From NCBI RefSeq assembly GCF_047495875.1, contig NC_092460.1:39594054-39658053 (forward strand): 64,000 nucleotides of DNA, read 5' to 3'. This DNA comes from Pithys albifrons albifrons (lineage: Eukaryota; Chordata; Aves; Passeriformes; Thamnophilidae). How positions within the stretch are numbered: the stretch's first letter is position 1; every line of letters starts with the position of its first letter. The position numbers and the translations under genes are program-made. The notes beneath the pieces were generated by a model. The model was not told where the DNA came from, did not search any database, and saw only the letters and a list, made by a program, of their open reading frames with translations. Below are positions 26,401-39,215 of this stretch, piece by piece.

Positions 26401-29400
26401 CAAAGGTAAACAGTTCTTCGGCTTCTTCCTTTTTAAAAGAGAGAAAGAACGAAACTGTGAAAAGTGGTTTTAGCCTGCTGGTGAGGCTCTGTGCAGGGTC
26501 TGTGTAATGAGAGACTTCAAGAACAGTTTCTACACAGCTGCTGCCTCTTGATCTTCAATGTCTGCTGTGCTCCTGACTTGTACAGCAGAGAAAATAAGTA
26601 ATGCTATCTTGTTTAATCACGCTGTCTTCTACCTTGCTTAGCATTTAGTAACTGGACTGGACCACCTAACTAGAAGACATGCTTTAAAGGCAACTCTGAT
26701 GGTAGAAACCCTGGGTTGGGGAATTTTTGAAACAAGGGCACCCTCTGATGGAAACGAGAATGACAGAGCAACCACAAGGAGTTACAGTAGGGAACATACA
26801 TTTTCTCTTCTCTGAGTATTTATGCTAAGCTTGTGCAAGAATCAATTCCTCTCCTACTCTCAAAGGAATGGTTATTCTGCCTTTTAAATGTAAAATGAAG
26901 ATTTTTTTTTCATTACAGAGCAAAGCTTACAGAAAATAAACACCTTCTGCTGAGAACCCAAAACCATTTCACCAACCTGAAGACTAAATAGCCTTTTGGC
27001 AACTTCTGGTCCTAGCTGTAAGTCAGCACAGGAGTTCTGTCCACTGAGGAGGCCTGAGACCACCTTGTTTACGTTGCTTCTGTTTAGGTGAACTATTTTG
27101 CCTGCTGCAAACTGCATCAGCAGCAAATTAATTTCTCCTGAGCTCCTGCTGGTGCCATAAGGGAGCAGTAATTGTCCCACAGCATGGAAAGACACAGTAA
27201 TTGCTATTCTATGGGCACTCGCTCATGCACCATGAGGCTAAGGAGTTCTTTCATTCAAAGCAGCGTAGGTGCTCAGTGTGAGCTGCAGTCCAATTGCTAA
27301 GGCAATGTTAGAAAGCCCTGTCTTGCCTATCAACAGAAGTTTTTCACAGATGATAAAAAGCAGAATGGAAAGGCTACATCACACATTGAGGATGACTCCT
27401 AATGATTTTGCTGCTTGCCCCCACAAGCAAGATCTCCTGATTATCATACAGAAAAAGGAATGATGGTGTCCCTACAGAGAAATAAAATCTGGGCATGCTA
27501 ATGAAGTTGCTTGCCTTGGACTTGCTCCTTATCCTCTGTGCCATCATGTGGCTACAGGGGGTTAACTGGGAGAAATGAGTTTGTCACCTGGACCCTGATT
27601 TGCATGTTCGTACAGTGTCAGAGGGCTTTTGAAGGGTGCCACCGCATCTGCTTGCCATTGAATCACCAGCCAACTTTATTTTGCCCTGAGCACCCACAGG
27701 CCTGTGTGATATAAGGGACGTTAAATCTCCACAAAACCACATCAAACAGGAGAGGTGTGCTGTGTCCAGGCACGCCGGCTGCACCTACTGAATGGAACAC
27801 GCTCAAGCATTTCCTGAGAAAGCCTGGTGAGTCAAATCAGGCCAGCAGCACAACACAACCCAGCTGTGTGCATCTTCTGTTTTCCTTGTGTTACTGGGCC
27901 ATAAAATAACTAACACTGATTGCCTCAGCTTCAAACACTGTGTGTGTAAATCAGTGCTATGTCTGTACCATGGCATCCACATGGATGCTGACGTAGTATT
28001 GTAGTCAAGGCTGCAAAACAATTTTTGCTCCAAGTCCAGTGTTTTCCCTTGCTCCTGAGTTTCTGAAAGGTTCTACTTTCTAGGCTGAAATTTTCCATCA
28101 CTGAGCTCAGCCAATGACTTCTGGGAGAAAGTCTGAGGAAAATCGATTCAACCATTCTGTGAAACTGGAAAACAAAACAAAACTTCTCTGGAAGATTATT
28201 TAAGAATATATTAACATGCACATCCAGTGAGGAAAACAGGAGCAGACAACACAGGTGGGCATTGATGAGGAAGCTGATTAGAATTTTTCAAGGATGTTTT
28301 CACCCATAGTAGATTTACTCTGATGTCTGTCTCCTGATTGCACTCTTCACTTGTGCTGAGGTAGGTGACAATGCAGTGAGATACTGTTTTACCACAGCAT
28401 TAGAGTTAACTCTTGGCACATGCTGTGAGTGGGAATGCTTTGTTACTTAGAGGAATGTGGGTACCATCACTGTGTAAGCAACTCATACCATCCCTGCCCT
28501 ATGGCCTGTGCCCCACATGGAGATTCCACAGATCTGCTGCACAAACTGTCCTGTTGCAACTGCCACTTAAAACCTGGAAATCCAGACAAGACATGAGGAA
28601 AAAAAATAATTAATCTTGGATGAATTATGTCTAATGCAGAACTCTCACCTGCAAATACCACTGAACATTCTTTTGCACATGCTTGTGTTGTTGCCAGGTA
28701 ATGAGGGACTCAAAAGGCAAGGAAATATTCCTAAAGGATAACACTATTTTGGTCACATTTCTACAATACCAGACATACATATCCCCTTCTTTTCTATCTG
28801 TATCTGGCTCTAAGCAAACATTTAATATTCAGTTGACCCTAAATATAAGGGATGCCTTTCCCACACCTTTGTTTTGGACATGGCGCTTCTCTGGTTGCCC
28901 ACAAAACAAGGCCTGCAAGTGGCCATGGATCAGGTCCTCAGTGAAACTTGACAGGGTAATGCTGATGAATTGCATCAGCTGGAAGTCTGGCTTGCTGGTA
29001 TATTTGGGAACTGTGGTGAGGGAGGTGACTAATGTGTTGCAGTCTTTCTCAAGCTTTGAGGCTGAACATCCTTAGGAAACTCTGATCTCAGAGCAAACCT
29101 TAAGGAAGTGCCTTGTGTATGTTGTGGGAGAGGGAGATTAGGAGGATGGATGAGAAGGGAAGGATTTTTAGGGGATTTCTAATGCTCAAGACTTGGCAAA
29201 ACCAGGTTTTGGGACAAGTTCATGTTAATAAACTCTTGCTGAGTCCGGAGAAAAACTAATTTATTGAAAAAGAAATTAAAAAGGTCTTGTGTTAGAAGTT
29301 TTAAGATGTGCTAGAAATTTTCATACTGAAGAAGAGAAAAAACCAAGCAAAAGTTCACATTTCTACTCTTCTTTTTCCCACTCTTTGTCTTCTAGTCTTT

Positions 29401-32400
29401 TCCAAAGGAGGTATTTAATGTTTACATCTTTGGGCAGGAGACTGTTATATGATATCACTCTGTGGAGCTAAACCTTACCATGAGGATCCTGGGCCAGAGC
29501 TTTTGGTGTGGCCAAGCTCTCTTATCCTATGGACAGACTGAACAGACCTGTGGTTTGTGGAATTTCTGGAACTCCTTCCTTATTCATTCAGCTGCTTCAG
29601 AGTGATCAGCATGGTTGCTTCCGCATGATGAGGAGATTAGGAGGATAAAACAATAGCGTTTGATTTTTCTGGGGCAGAGAAATTGCTTGGGCCAGTGAAA
29701 GTGAATTAGGCAAACTCATTTCACAGGCCTCCATCATGCACTTCTTTAAGAATATCATCCAGCTGAACCACCCACAGAGTTCAAGCTTGGGAATATCAGG
29801 AAACATAGGGCAGGAGAACAATGTTATGATGGGAAAGACAGGGAGGGTGAGCTTCAGTATGACCCAACAAATTGCCTGCTCCTCACAGCCATTGTGAGTG
29901 GCTAAAAGCCACTGTTTGTTCCCTGCCACATGAGCCAGACCTCCCCAATACTAAAGGGAAGAGTGGGAGAAATAAAGCCCTTTCCATGTATTACCAATGT
30001 TGTTTGTATCTGGAAAACTTAAACATGGGAGCCCTCCTGTGGCAGTTCTTCAAAAGTATGTTTTTCACCAAGATAAAACAGTCTCCAGAAATGTGTTGAA
30101 GTCCAAGCAGGGAGAAACATAGTCATAAAAGAAACCTGTATCTGTGCATGGTGGGTGTGACTGTGGGTGTAGACATGGCTACTGAATGTTAGTGGGTGAG
30201 CCAACCACAGGCTGCTTGTGTTGGGCAGATGACAAAATTGAACCTGACCAGTCCAATGACAACTCAGCAAATTAGGCTTAACCTTGAAGATTGAAGCCCT
30301 TTTGCACCTGTGCGAGCCTGAGTGCTGAGTGCAAGCACAGTCACTGCTGCTGTTTATTTGGAAGGTTGGAGGGGAAGGTATTCTTGGTGCACCATGAACC
30401 AGCCAGGCTGAATGCTACACATGAAATCACCCCCACACAGCAGCCTGGCCTGAGGGTGATGCATGACTTACAGGACTTGTTTGAAGCCTCTAAGAGATCC
30501 AGACGGCCTGGCTGGGCCTGAAGCCATCCCACAGTGCTGGTGGTGAATTTGCAGATGAGGCCAAGCAATTACCAGAGAGCACTCAGGGCAAGAGCCAGCA
30601 GCAGCAGTCTTGCTGTCCAGCAGCTCCCTCCCTCTGGGTGTCCATGCAGACTGCCCAGGGAGGTCCATGTGGTCACACATGGCAAAGGACTACAGGCACA
30701 GCCACAGCAAAACTCTCTCTGGGACTCAGGGATTGCCATCCACCCACTCAGTTCACTCAGCACCCGCTGGATTTACAGCTGGGATAATTATCCCTCAAAC
30801 TGTGCAGAGGGATGGATCTCACTGGTGCTGGAGGGACTTTCATTCCCTGCTGAATTACCACTGGCTGTTTCTGTCACACGCTCTGGTGTTATGAGCTGTC
30901 CCTGGGCTTTGCAGTGGACACTTACAGGCCACTCCACACAGATCATATTTGTCCTCTGAGGGTAAGGAAAGAAATCCCACAATAAGGACTGTTTTCTTGG
31001 TATTTTTGAGCGAAGAGAGGGCAGGACTAACCCTTCTGGGAGCATTACACTCTTAAAACCACGTAAGCTTGTCATGAATCCACTCACAAAGGGCAGTGGC
31101 TTCATGCCTGCATTGGTATGCACTAATTACTGTAGTGGCTGTACCCTGTTAACTGTGATGCTTTACTTGAAACAGATATTTATTAATTATTGATATTTCA
31201 TTAAGAGTGACACTTCAAAAGCATTTCTCTAAAGTCAGAAAATACAGGAATTTTGGATTATTTTGTGTAAAGGTACAAAATTGTTACACTTTAATGGACA
31301 AACAGAAGGCCTTTTTTGAATAGAAGTAACACATATTGCCAATGTACTCCTTGGTTCACCAGCACCCACTTTTATGCAGGTTCCAGACTATGTTCTGAAT
31401 CTCACTTGGTTAAGCTAGAACTTAAATAAACTTGAGTTTGCTTATTCAGAGTAGCATCACCCAAAGACTAAACCTCAGTGTAATTATTGTGTAAGAGGTG
31501 GTGTCCAGGAATTTTAATGCAAAGGGCCTGCTTTTATCTTATGTGCTCCAAATGTAACTCTGGTGTGCAGCACTAAGTGATAATTAAATTGAACACGTTC
31601 CCTAATCATAGGTTCTACATTACAGGACATAAATTTAATTCAGCGATAGAGAAATGTTTTGCAATATATTTTAATTTCTCTGAGTTAGTGAATTTGCATA
31701 TTTGCTAAAGCTAGTTGGGAAAGTCAGTGAAGTTAAGGCAAGGTAAGCCTGTTGTACATAAACACATGCACAAATATATATGTACAGATACATAAATAAA
31801 GATCCCTTTCATGCTGTTTTATTTTAATTATATTTTCATTTTCTTCCTCTATGTCTTCCTTTGTTGCTATACCAACATATCTGGAAGAGAAATTCATGCT
31901 CAAGGAGGACACATGGAAAAGGCATAGGGATCACTAGTGTTTCCCTTTCAGAGGCTTCAGTGAAACTTAACTACCACTTAAATGTCCACTGCTGAGGAAT
32001 GAATCTGACCCATAGTGAACTAATATGGTACGTCTTGGTATTTTGAGACTGGCAATAGCTGGCAAGTTAACAGTCACCTACTGTGCAAGCCCAGGACATT
32101 TTTTTCCCAAGCAAAGTTTCACAGGGCTTCCTATTCTGAATTCACACATGCTAATAATGCAATTACACATCTTGTTTGTTGCCACTGCCTAATTATAAAA
32201 TATAATTTTTCCTCTCCTAACAGAGAAGAGGAAGTATAAATATTATTATAAACATAAATCTTGATCATGGAGATGGATGAAACTAAAGCTCATGCTGCTG
32301 TTGTGAGAGAACAATTTATCATCACAAAAAAACGGAGTAAACTAAAGTGGAAGAATGGGATGTGTTATAACACTATGAAAATAAAGAAAATCCTTTGAGG

Positions 32401-35400
32401 AGGTCAGTGATTCTGAAGGGATAAGTCTGATCAGGACTGGTCCTGATTCCCTGATCCAGCCAAAATTCTTTCTGAAAAGAATTTTTCCATATACACTGCT
32501 TTAAAAAGTCTTCTAAAACTGGTTGGGGGACTATGGAGGGGCTTGTTTGTTCTTTTGCTTTTGGTGGGTTTTTTGGTCAAGTTTTTATGATTTCAAAATG
32601 AAAATTAAATTAAATTTAAAAATGAAAATATCAAGGCCAAGTCTTAAAAAAGTATGTCAGTTTTCCCTTCCCCACAATATGTTGTAGTGAATGACGTTTG
32701 ACAAATGCTCTTTCTGATTTATACAATATCACCTCCTTCATTCTATTCATCGATAATTGCAAAATTAATCCTTGGCTTTTACTTTTTTATACCTGTGATC
32801 AGACATCATCTTGTTAACTGCAGAATAAAACCAGAGAAAGTCATCTGGCTTTCCAGAGAAGAAGCTGTGTTGCTAATGCAAGTATCTTTAATAATATTTA
32901 CTCAGAAATGTACATACTGGCAAAGAAGAATGTAAAATATTTTCATTTCTGCATGTTTGTCCCAGCATGAAAGTCCCTCTTTAATTACTTGCTAGAGTCA
33001 GCTCCCTGCCAAAAAATGGTGGGGAGGGCAGGGGAGTGGGCACACAGGGGAGAGCTATTTTAAGAAGTAAGAAAATGTTTTCAAGGCTATCTTCCTATTG
33101 TTATTTTGCTATGAGTTAGCTCCTTGTGAGATTCCAAGGTAGGGTGGGCTCTTTGCCATCCTTTGGGATTTGGGTGTTGGCTCTGTATGTGCTGCAAGAA
33201 AGTCTCACCCCATCTACAGCCTTGTGCTTCCTTCTCTTTCCTTGCACCTGGAGACTCCAGAAACCTTCCTAGGTCTTGTCAGCTCTTTCTCCTACAGCCT
33301 GTGCTATATCACCAAGGCTGGACAGATGCTGCAAAGCTCCTCAGTGCCACCAAAACTGCAAGATCATGGAGCTCGTTGGATCTTTCGGAGCTCCAGTAAT
33401 GGTCTGTTCATTTTAACGTGGTTTTGACAGGCTGCATATTGCTCCTTTCTGTACAACCTGTACTTTTAGAGGGAGTAAGGTATTTGTGGGTGTCTGGCGA
33501 AGGGATCTCAAAATCCCAGCCAGAATGTAAACAAAATACAGCTCTTCAATAAAATTCAATAAATATTGGCCAATATAAACCTGCAAAAAATATCAGACTG
33601 TGCCACGCAACATTAAACCTTGGGAACAGCTGAAATCCCTCACCACCAGCCTTTTTAAAAAGCACCAGAAAAAGTACAGTCTAATGTACACAAATACACA
33701 GGGACTGTGCTAGGATGGTGTGGAGAGGCCAATCAGGGTATTTGCTCCATATATTAGGGAGCAACTTTTGGATCTCTCTGTGCTTTTAGAAGATCCACTC
33801 TCTAAACTCCTATTCTATTGTCAACAGTGTTTTGTTTGGAAAATAAACTGCCTTGGCTGAATTTGGAACTTCTCCCAAATTCAGCTCACTTCCTGATAAA
33901 TGGCGGTAGAAAATTTAGAGCAGCTAACATAAACATTAGCATCTGTGTCCAGAGAGAGAAGGTACATACAATAATACTGGGTGGCTGGACATCACTCAGA
34001 GAATTCTGTAGGCACTTAAATATTAGAATCCACTGTTCTCTATTTATACAGCTCTGAAAGATGGCTCCTCTGAAAAATCCAGCTGGGCTATAGGGCAGCA
34101 CTGCTCCAGTGCCACTTGCCTAATTCCAGACCAAAAGTATACTTTTCTCAGACCCCATGGAGGCCTTATAAATGGGATATATCCAAAATTCCTGTGGGAG
34201 GGCTTGCACGTCTGGTGATACTCCTATTTTTTGACGGAGCAGCTTGTGGTGCACAGGTAGGTTCCCACTTGAGGAGTATGAAGTGCCAGGCAGAGCCAGA
34301 GATGGCACTGCCTTCCCTTTAGAGAAAGCTTTCTCAGCAACTACTGGATTATCTATCAGGTAGTGCTACAATCTCACCACTGCTCTGGTGCTGAGGACTC
34401 TGCTAAAGTGAAAGGTGGGCAGCCCTGTGGAGGAAAATCAGGGCTGAAGTTCATGTCCCCAAAACCAACACAGACAGTTAATTCACACTGATGTCAAAAT
34501 GAAATAATTAGATGACTAAGTCCCACACAGAGCCATATCTGAGCTCTCATGTTGATCATTTGCATTTCCTTTACCATATTTATTCTTTTATACAATTGAA
34601 GAGTAAAGAAAAGAAAGATAGAAGCAATTTCTTCTCTCTCACTTTTTTTTCTCATTTTCCATTTATTACCAAGCAAATATTTTGTGTTTTTTAAGGAAGA
34701 GTCCACACATAAAAATTATTTGGGCAGATGTTCTTTTATATTTCTCTGCAGCCAGATTCTTTTCCCTTCCCCACAATTTCGTCATTCAGTTAACGCAGCA
34801 GAGATGACACAATGCAAGACTGACAAGTAAAGGTGAAAATAAACTATACTGGTGTCTCTGCTCACTGTTTTCATTCACCTAATTGTATTTTAATATGCAA
34901 ATCAAAGATGGGTTCAAGCAAGTGTCCTGGAAATGTTTTTGTTCCCTTCAAGTTTTACCATGGCTGAAAGGAATTTGAGAATTTCTGACATTTCCACACA
35001 GTCTGGAGGCCAGTCAAAATTATTCTAGATAAACTAATGGACATCTGGCATGACCCATGTGTCCAGCAGAGCACATGAACACAGACTAGGGACCACCCTC
35101 ACCAAAACCTGCTGTGATGCACCTCATAATTTTCAAGGCAGAAATTCCTTGACTATCTTTCAATGCCTTCAGAATGTAATAAAGGAGAAGGGACCAGAGG
35201 AATGAGTGGTCCTGGGGGGACCCACAGGAGGGACCAGTTGGCTCCAGGCTGAAGCAGTAAGTGAAAGCAGGAGTCACCCACACATTGTCCCCAGTCAGAC
35301 AAATTTCTCCACACTGTTGTGACTCCCTGAGCCTGCTAGCTATTGTTGTCAGTGTTTCAGTTTCTGTGGGAGGGAGCTCTCTGTTCATACTCTGGTTTAT

Positions 35401-36214
35401 GTCCTTCCTTAGGACATAAACCCATTCCAAACTAACCTTTCATGCAGTGCACAAACCACTACTACATGTTCTAAAATGTCTTTCAAGAGATAAGAAGCAA
35501 GTGTCAGATGCCAGCACTTACCTCTTTCTTCTTTACAGTCCAAAGAGTCCATGGATTTTACAAGTGAACAATAATCAATGTAATCTGGAAAAGGATCTAA
35601 TGTGCTAAAGAATATTTCAGAGAGGAATGAAACTGCTATACTGAAGGTACTTCCTACACCTTTCTACAACATAAACCAGCTTTCAGAAGTTATAATTGTG
35701 GATCAAAAGCTGTGGGCTGGGTCCCCAGCTATGTTGAATCTGAGCACTTGGATTGAATCAATGGAGATAGAACCCTGAAAACCATGTGTCTGCCCCACCA
35801 TTTACTGCATCAGGGAAATCAACTGAAGTGACAAATTAAGTTATAGAGACAACTCACTAAACAACATCTCAGTGATGAGAATTTCCAATAACAGAGCTCA
35901 TCCCTCATCACTGCAAATGGCTGTTCTGTATTTTCCCTTTAAGCTGCTCTGCACTGACATGAACCTGAGATGACTTAAGCTTTTTCTTCTACACAGAATC
36001 AATAAAGTCCTTGGACTAATACTGCTCATGAAATTACTGTGGATCTTTGTTTTATGATATATTGTATTTCCAAAATTAATTAACCTCAAATTAAGGTTGA
36101 GATAGTTACATAGTTTGGGCAAACCTACCAGGCCTAAATGTATTATTTTTGAGAAATCATCTTCATAAAAGCAGCAGCAAGAGCAGTCACTGAAGAAAAT
36201 GGGAAAATTGTGTA
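23456..36214. other. non-coding DNA, no gene recognised
   Basis: About 12.8 kb of AT-rich, CpG-poor sequence without a recognisable exon, RNA gene or named repeat. A short A-run lies at about 25031-25049. An inverted repeat at 35394-35422 is listed separately. Strongly AT-rich segments (for example 31150-31850 and 32140-32400) could contain conserved non-coding elements, but this cannot be judged without alignment. Confidence 0.5.
35394..35422. repeat. 12-bp perfect inverted repeat (hairpin)
   Basis: The arms GGTTTATGTCCT (35394-35405) and AGGACATAAACC (35411-35422) are perfect complements separated by 5 nt. There is no terminator-type T run and no recognisable gene nearby. It lies inside a GC-richer block (about 35080-35440) that may itself be an unnamed repeat. 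Confidence 0.75.
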
Positions 36215-36560
36215 ACCATCCAGCCTGTTAAGGTCCCTCTGAACATTTGTACAATCACTTGGTGTATCAATCACTCCTCCCAGCTTTGCACCATCTGCAA
36301 ACATGCTGAGGATCATCCTGCTCCATCATCCAGCTCTGGAAGACTATGGAATCAGTATCAAGCCCCGGGGTACACCACTCTTGACTGGCCTCCATGTAGA
36401 CTTTGTGCCCTTGACCAAAACACTTCAAGCTCAGTAGTTAGTTTTTATTTCATTTCACTGTCCACTGACCTAGTCTGTTTGTTGAGGAAATTCCACCACC
36501 TTTCATGAATTATGTCACCATCAACAGGACTCAGTCCTATGCTTCTCTTACAGAAGGTGA
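36215..36560 (-). mobile_element. old CR1 LINE fragment
   Basis: Weak but recognisable antisense CR1 coding phrases ('CTTTGCACCATCTGCAAAC', 'CATGCTGAGG', then 'CCCCGGGGTACACCACTC'). These match the RT region in which the LINE protein reads GxLGxL/FADD-like segments. The copy is heavily diverged and truncated at both ends. Sense strand is minus. Confidence 0.65.
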
Positions 36561-39215
36561 GTTGCCAATCTGCTGAGTATCCAACACATGGAGCAGCTCA
36601 AGCTGGGCACTTCTGAAGGGAGACCCCAAACAGAAACATCCCCAGGCAATTACACCCTTACAAACTTAACTTCCCCACCCCTCCCACAGTTCTGACCAGG
36701 AGTTATATTAGGGCCTGGGGGTCTTCCGGTTCTTCACTGGGTCCCTTCATTGTCTCTAGTCAGGCTGTTTCTTCTCTTACCTGTTCTTCTCTGTTGCAGC
36801 ATCAACAGATGATTGCACCAAACTTCTTTGATTCCTTATCTTCCAGCTCAAACTGGCTCTGGGGCTTTTTTTCCCTTAACTAGGTAATAGTTCAGCATAT
36901 CTGGGTGAAAGTTAACAGCTTTAGTTAAGCTGTAGTTAATAGCCTCAGTTAAGAGCCTAACATTTCTGCAAATTTAGCTACTAAAGCTAAGCATGTTATG
37001 CTAAGCAAGTTCTACATAAGTAGTACAACCAAATTGCACAACACTGTTCCTGAGGATATTATGGGACACAGTGTGGACATTATCTGGATGAACGTCTTCA
37101 TGTAGGAAAATTTTATGGTATTAAAAAGACTGAAGTTCATTGCAGCATTCAAGATGTCTCTTTCTCTTTTTTCCATGAAACGTTATTTTTGTGGATTTGA
37201 GTTTTTTGTGGTGAATTGTTTGGTGTGGTTAGGTGTGTTCACATGTTTTATGACCTGTGGAATGTGGGTATTTGTGATGCAATAATTCTGTGATTGCAGC
37301 CTTCACAGAATGTATCTGCATCCAGTTCAAGGAGCTGGCACTACTAGATGTGTATTAACCTCTTCAAGGAACAGTATTCCTTGGATAACAGTTCTGGGAA
37401 ATTTAGAGGGTATGTTGATATGCCATAGCTTGTGTGTACTCTGTTACTACAATAAGATGGGCAAATGTCTTCCATAAAACAGATTTACAATATTTTTCCA
37501 ACAAAACCCAACATAAGAAATTAAGGGTTAAGAAATTTTTTTCCTGAAGAAAATATTACAGAAGCTAAAATGAAAGTATTGTCCCAGTCATAATGATCAG
37601 AAAAGTCACCATGTGCCAGCAGCCATCTCCTAATAACTTCTTAGTATTTACCATGAGGTATTTATTTGCAATGCCACATAGGTATTACAAAGAATAGAAA
37701 ACCAAATTTCACAATGAAAAGAAAAAACAAACCAAAACAAAAAAAAACCCAACATAATTAACAAGCACCTACTCCTGCTGCAACATTAGAATTAGGTATG
37801 TGTCTCAGGATAAACAGCTTAGTGATTGTGTTACTGCCCTGGATTTTACTTCACTGCCTTTTGGGGAGAGGGATGAAAATAGTCAGCCAGATATTATCTA
37901 TTTATATGGAGGAGCTACTCAACAGAAATGAAAATGGAACAATTGTGTCTATATAGCTTCATCACAGAAAAATCTCGTGTGTTCTGCTAGGCTTTCTAAA
38001 GCAATAAAACCTTAAAGCAAAATGCCATTTGCTATAAAAATAGTATGAGCAATTCCTCTTTTTTCCCCAGCTTTGGACAGGAAAAATACATTTCTTGTTG
38101 TAACCTTGTTTTTTAGATCCCTGACTTGCCTTCTTGCCTCCCTGTCCCAAAAAGAATGCTGCCATATGCTGAATTTACAGCCTCTCTGCACAAAAGCACT
38201 CTGTAACTATTACTCTGCCCATAAAAACCAAGTCACTCTAAAAAAGTACAGCAAGGGTGGAGATTTAAAAACAAATGAAAATAACCAGGATAATCAGGTG
38301 ATCACACTGTCTGTGTAAACCAAATCTGGCAAAGGAGCAAGAGCCTAAAATCTGTGGGAATAAACGGCTGGAATGGACAAGGACAGCCTCTCAGGAACCC
38401 ACTGAAAGAACAGCTGTGAGTTCCCATGAGATTTTAAGAGAACCAATTCTTCAGTGCAGACACAACTGTAAAAGAAGCCTCAAATTTTGCACTTCATTAA
38501 CACCAGAGAACCCCACTCTGAAACTAAAGGTACAGGAAATTACATTTTGCTAGTTCTGTTTTTCATGAAGGAACAGGAGTTGTTTTTTGGTTTATTTATC
38601 AGAGATATTAAAGTTGCAGGTCAGCAGGAAAGAGGTGGATTTGATATGCAAGGGAAAAGGCTCTACAAAAAGGGGTTCAGAGGAGTCCTGAAGGGTGGAG
38701 CAACTGAAACAAATCACCAGATTGTGACAGCCTGTAGGCAGAAGGAATGCTCCTGCCTCCAAAAATGGAAAAGTGCAGTGAGGAAAAGAACACAAGTTTG
38801 TGAATTGTGCTGATTTTTCTGGAAGACAGCAGTTAAAATGAGGTTTGATGGAGAAGCTGTAACAAAGAGAAACTATTGCAAGCTTCCCACTAAGCATAAT
38901 TCTGTTTTATACAAAAGGAATTGTTGTATGCAAGGGAAAATATAGTGTCCCACTGTTTGGACTATGTGGGAACCAAATGTAGAAGCAGTTTCTGGTTTCC
39001 ATATTCTTGGGTAACCTTAACAAAGCTGGCTGCATCTTAAAAGTTAAAGGATCTATCATCAAAGTACTTTCCCCAGTTTAGCCATTCAGAAAATTATGTG
39101 TGTGTCTGACGAGAAAAATGTGCTTTCTTCACCATTTTCATCTTTTATCAAACTATTGTGTCCACATTCCTTTAGTACCCAAACTCTGACAGTAGTTTCA
39201 ACAAAATCCCCTTGT
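36561..39215. other. non-coding DNA, no gene recognised
   Basis: AT-rich, with a short block of near-repeats 'TTAGTTAAG'/'AGTTAATAG' about 36880-36960 and A-rich patches around 37720-37750. Nothing gene-like recognised. Confidence 0.55.
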
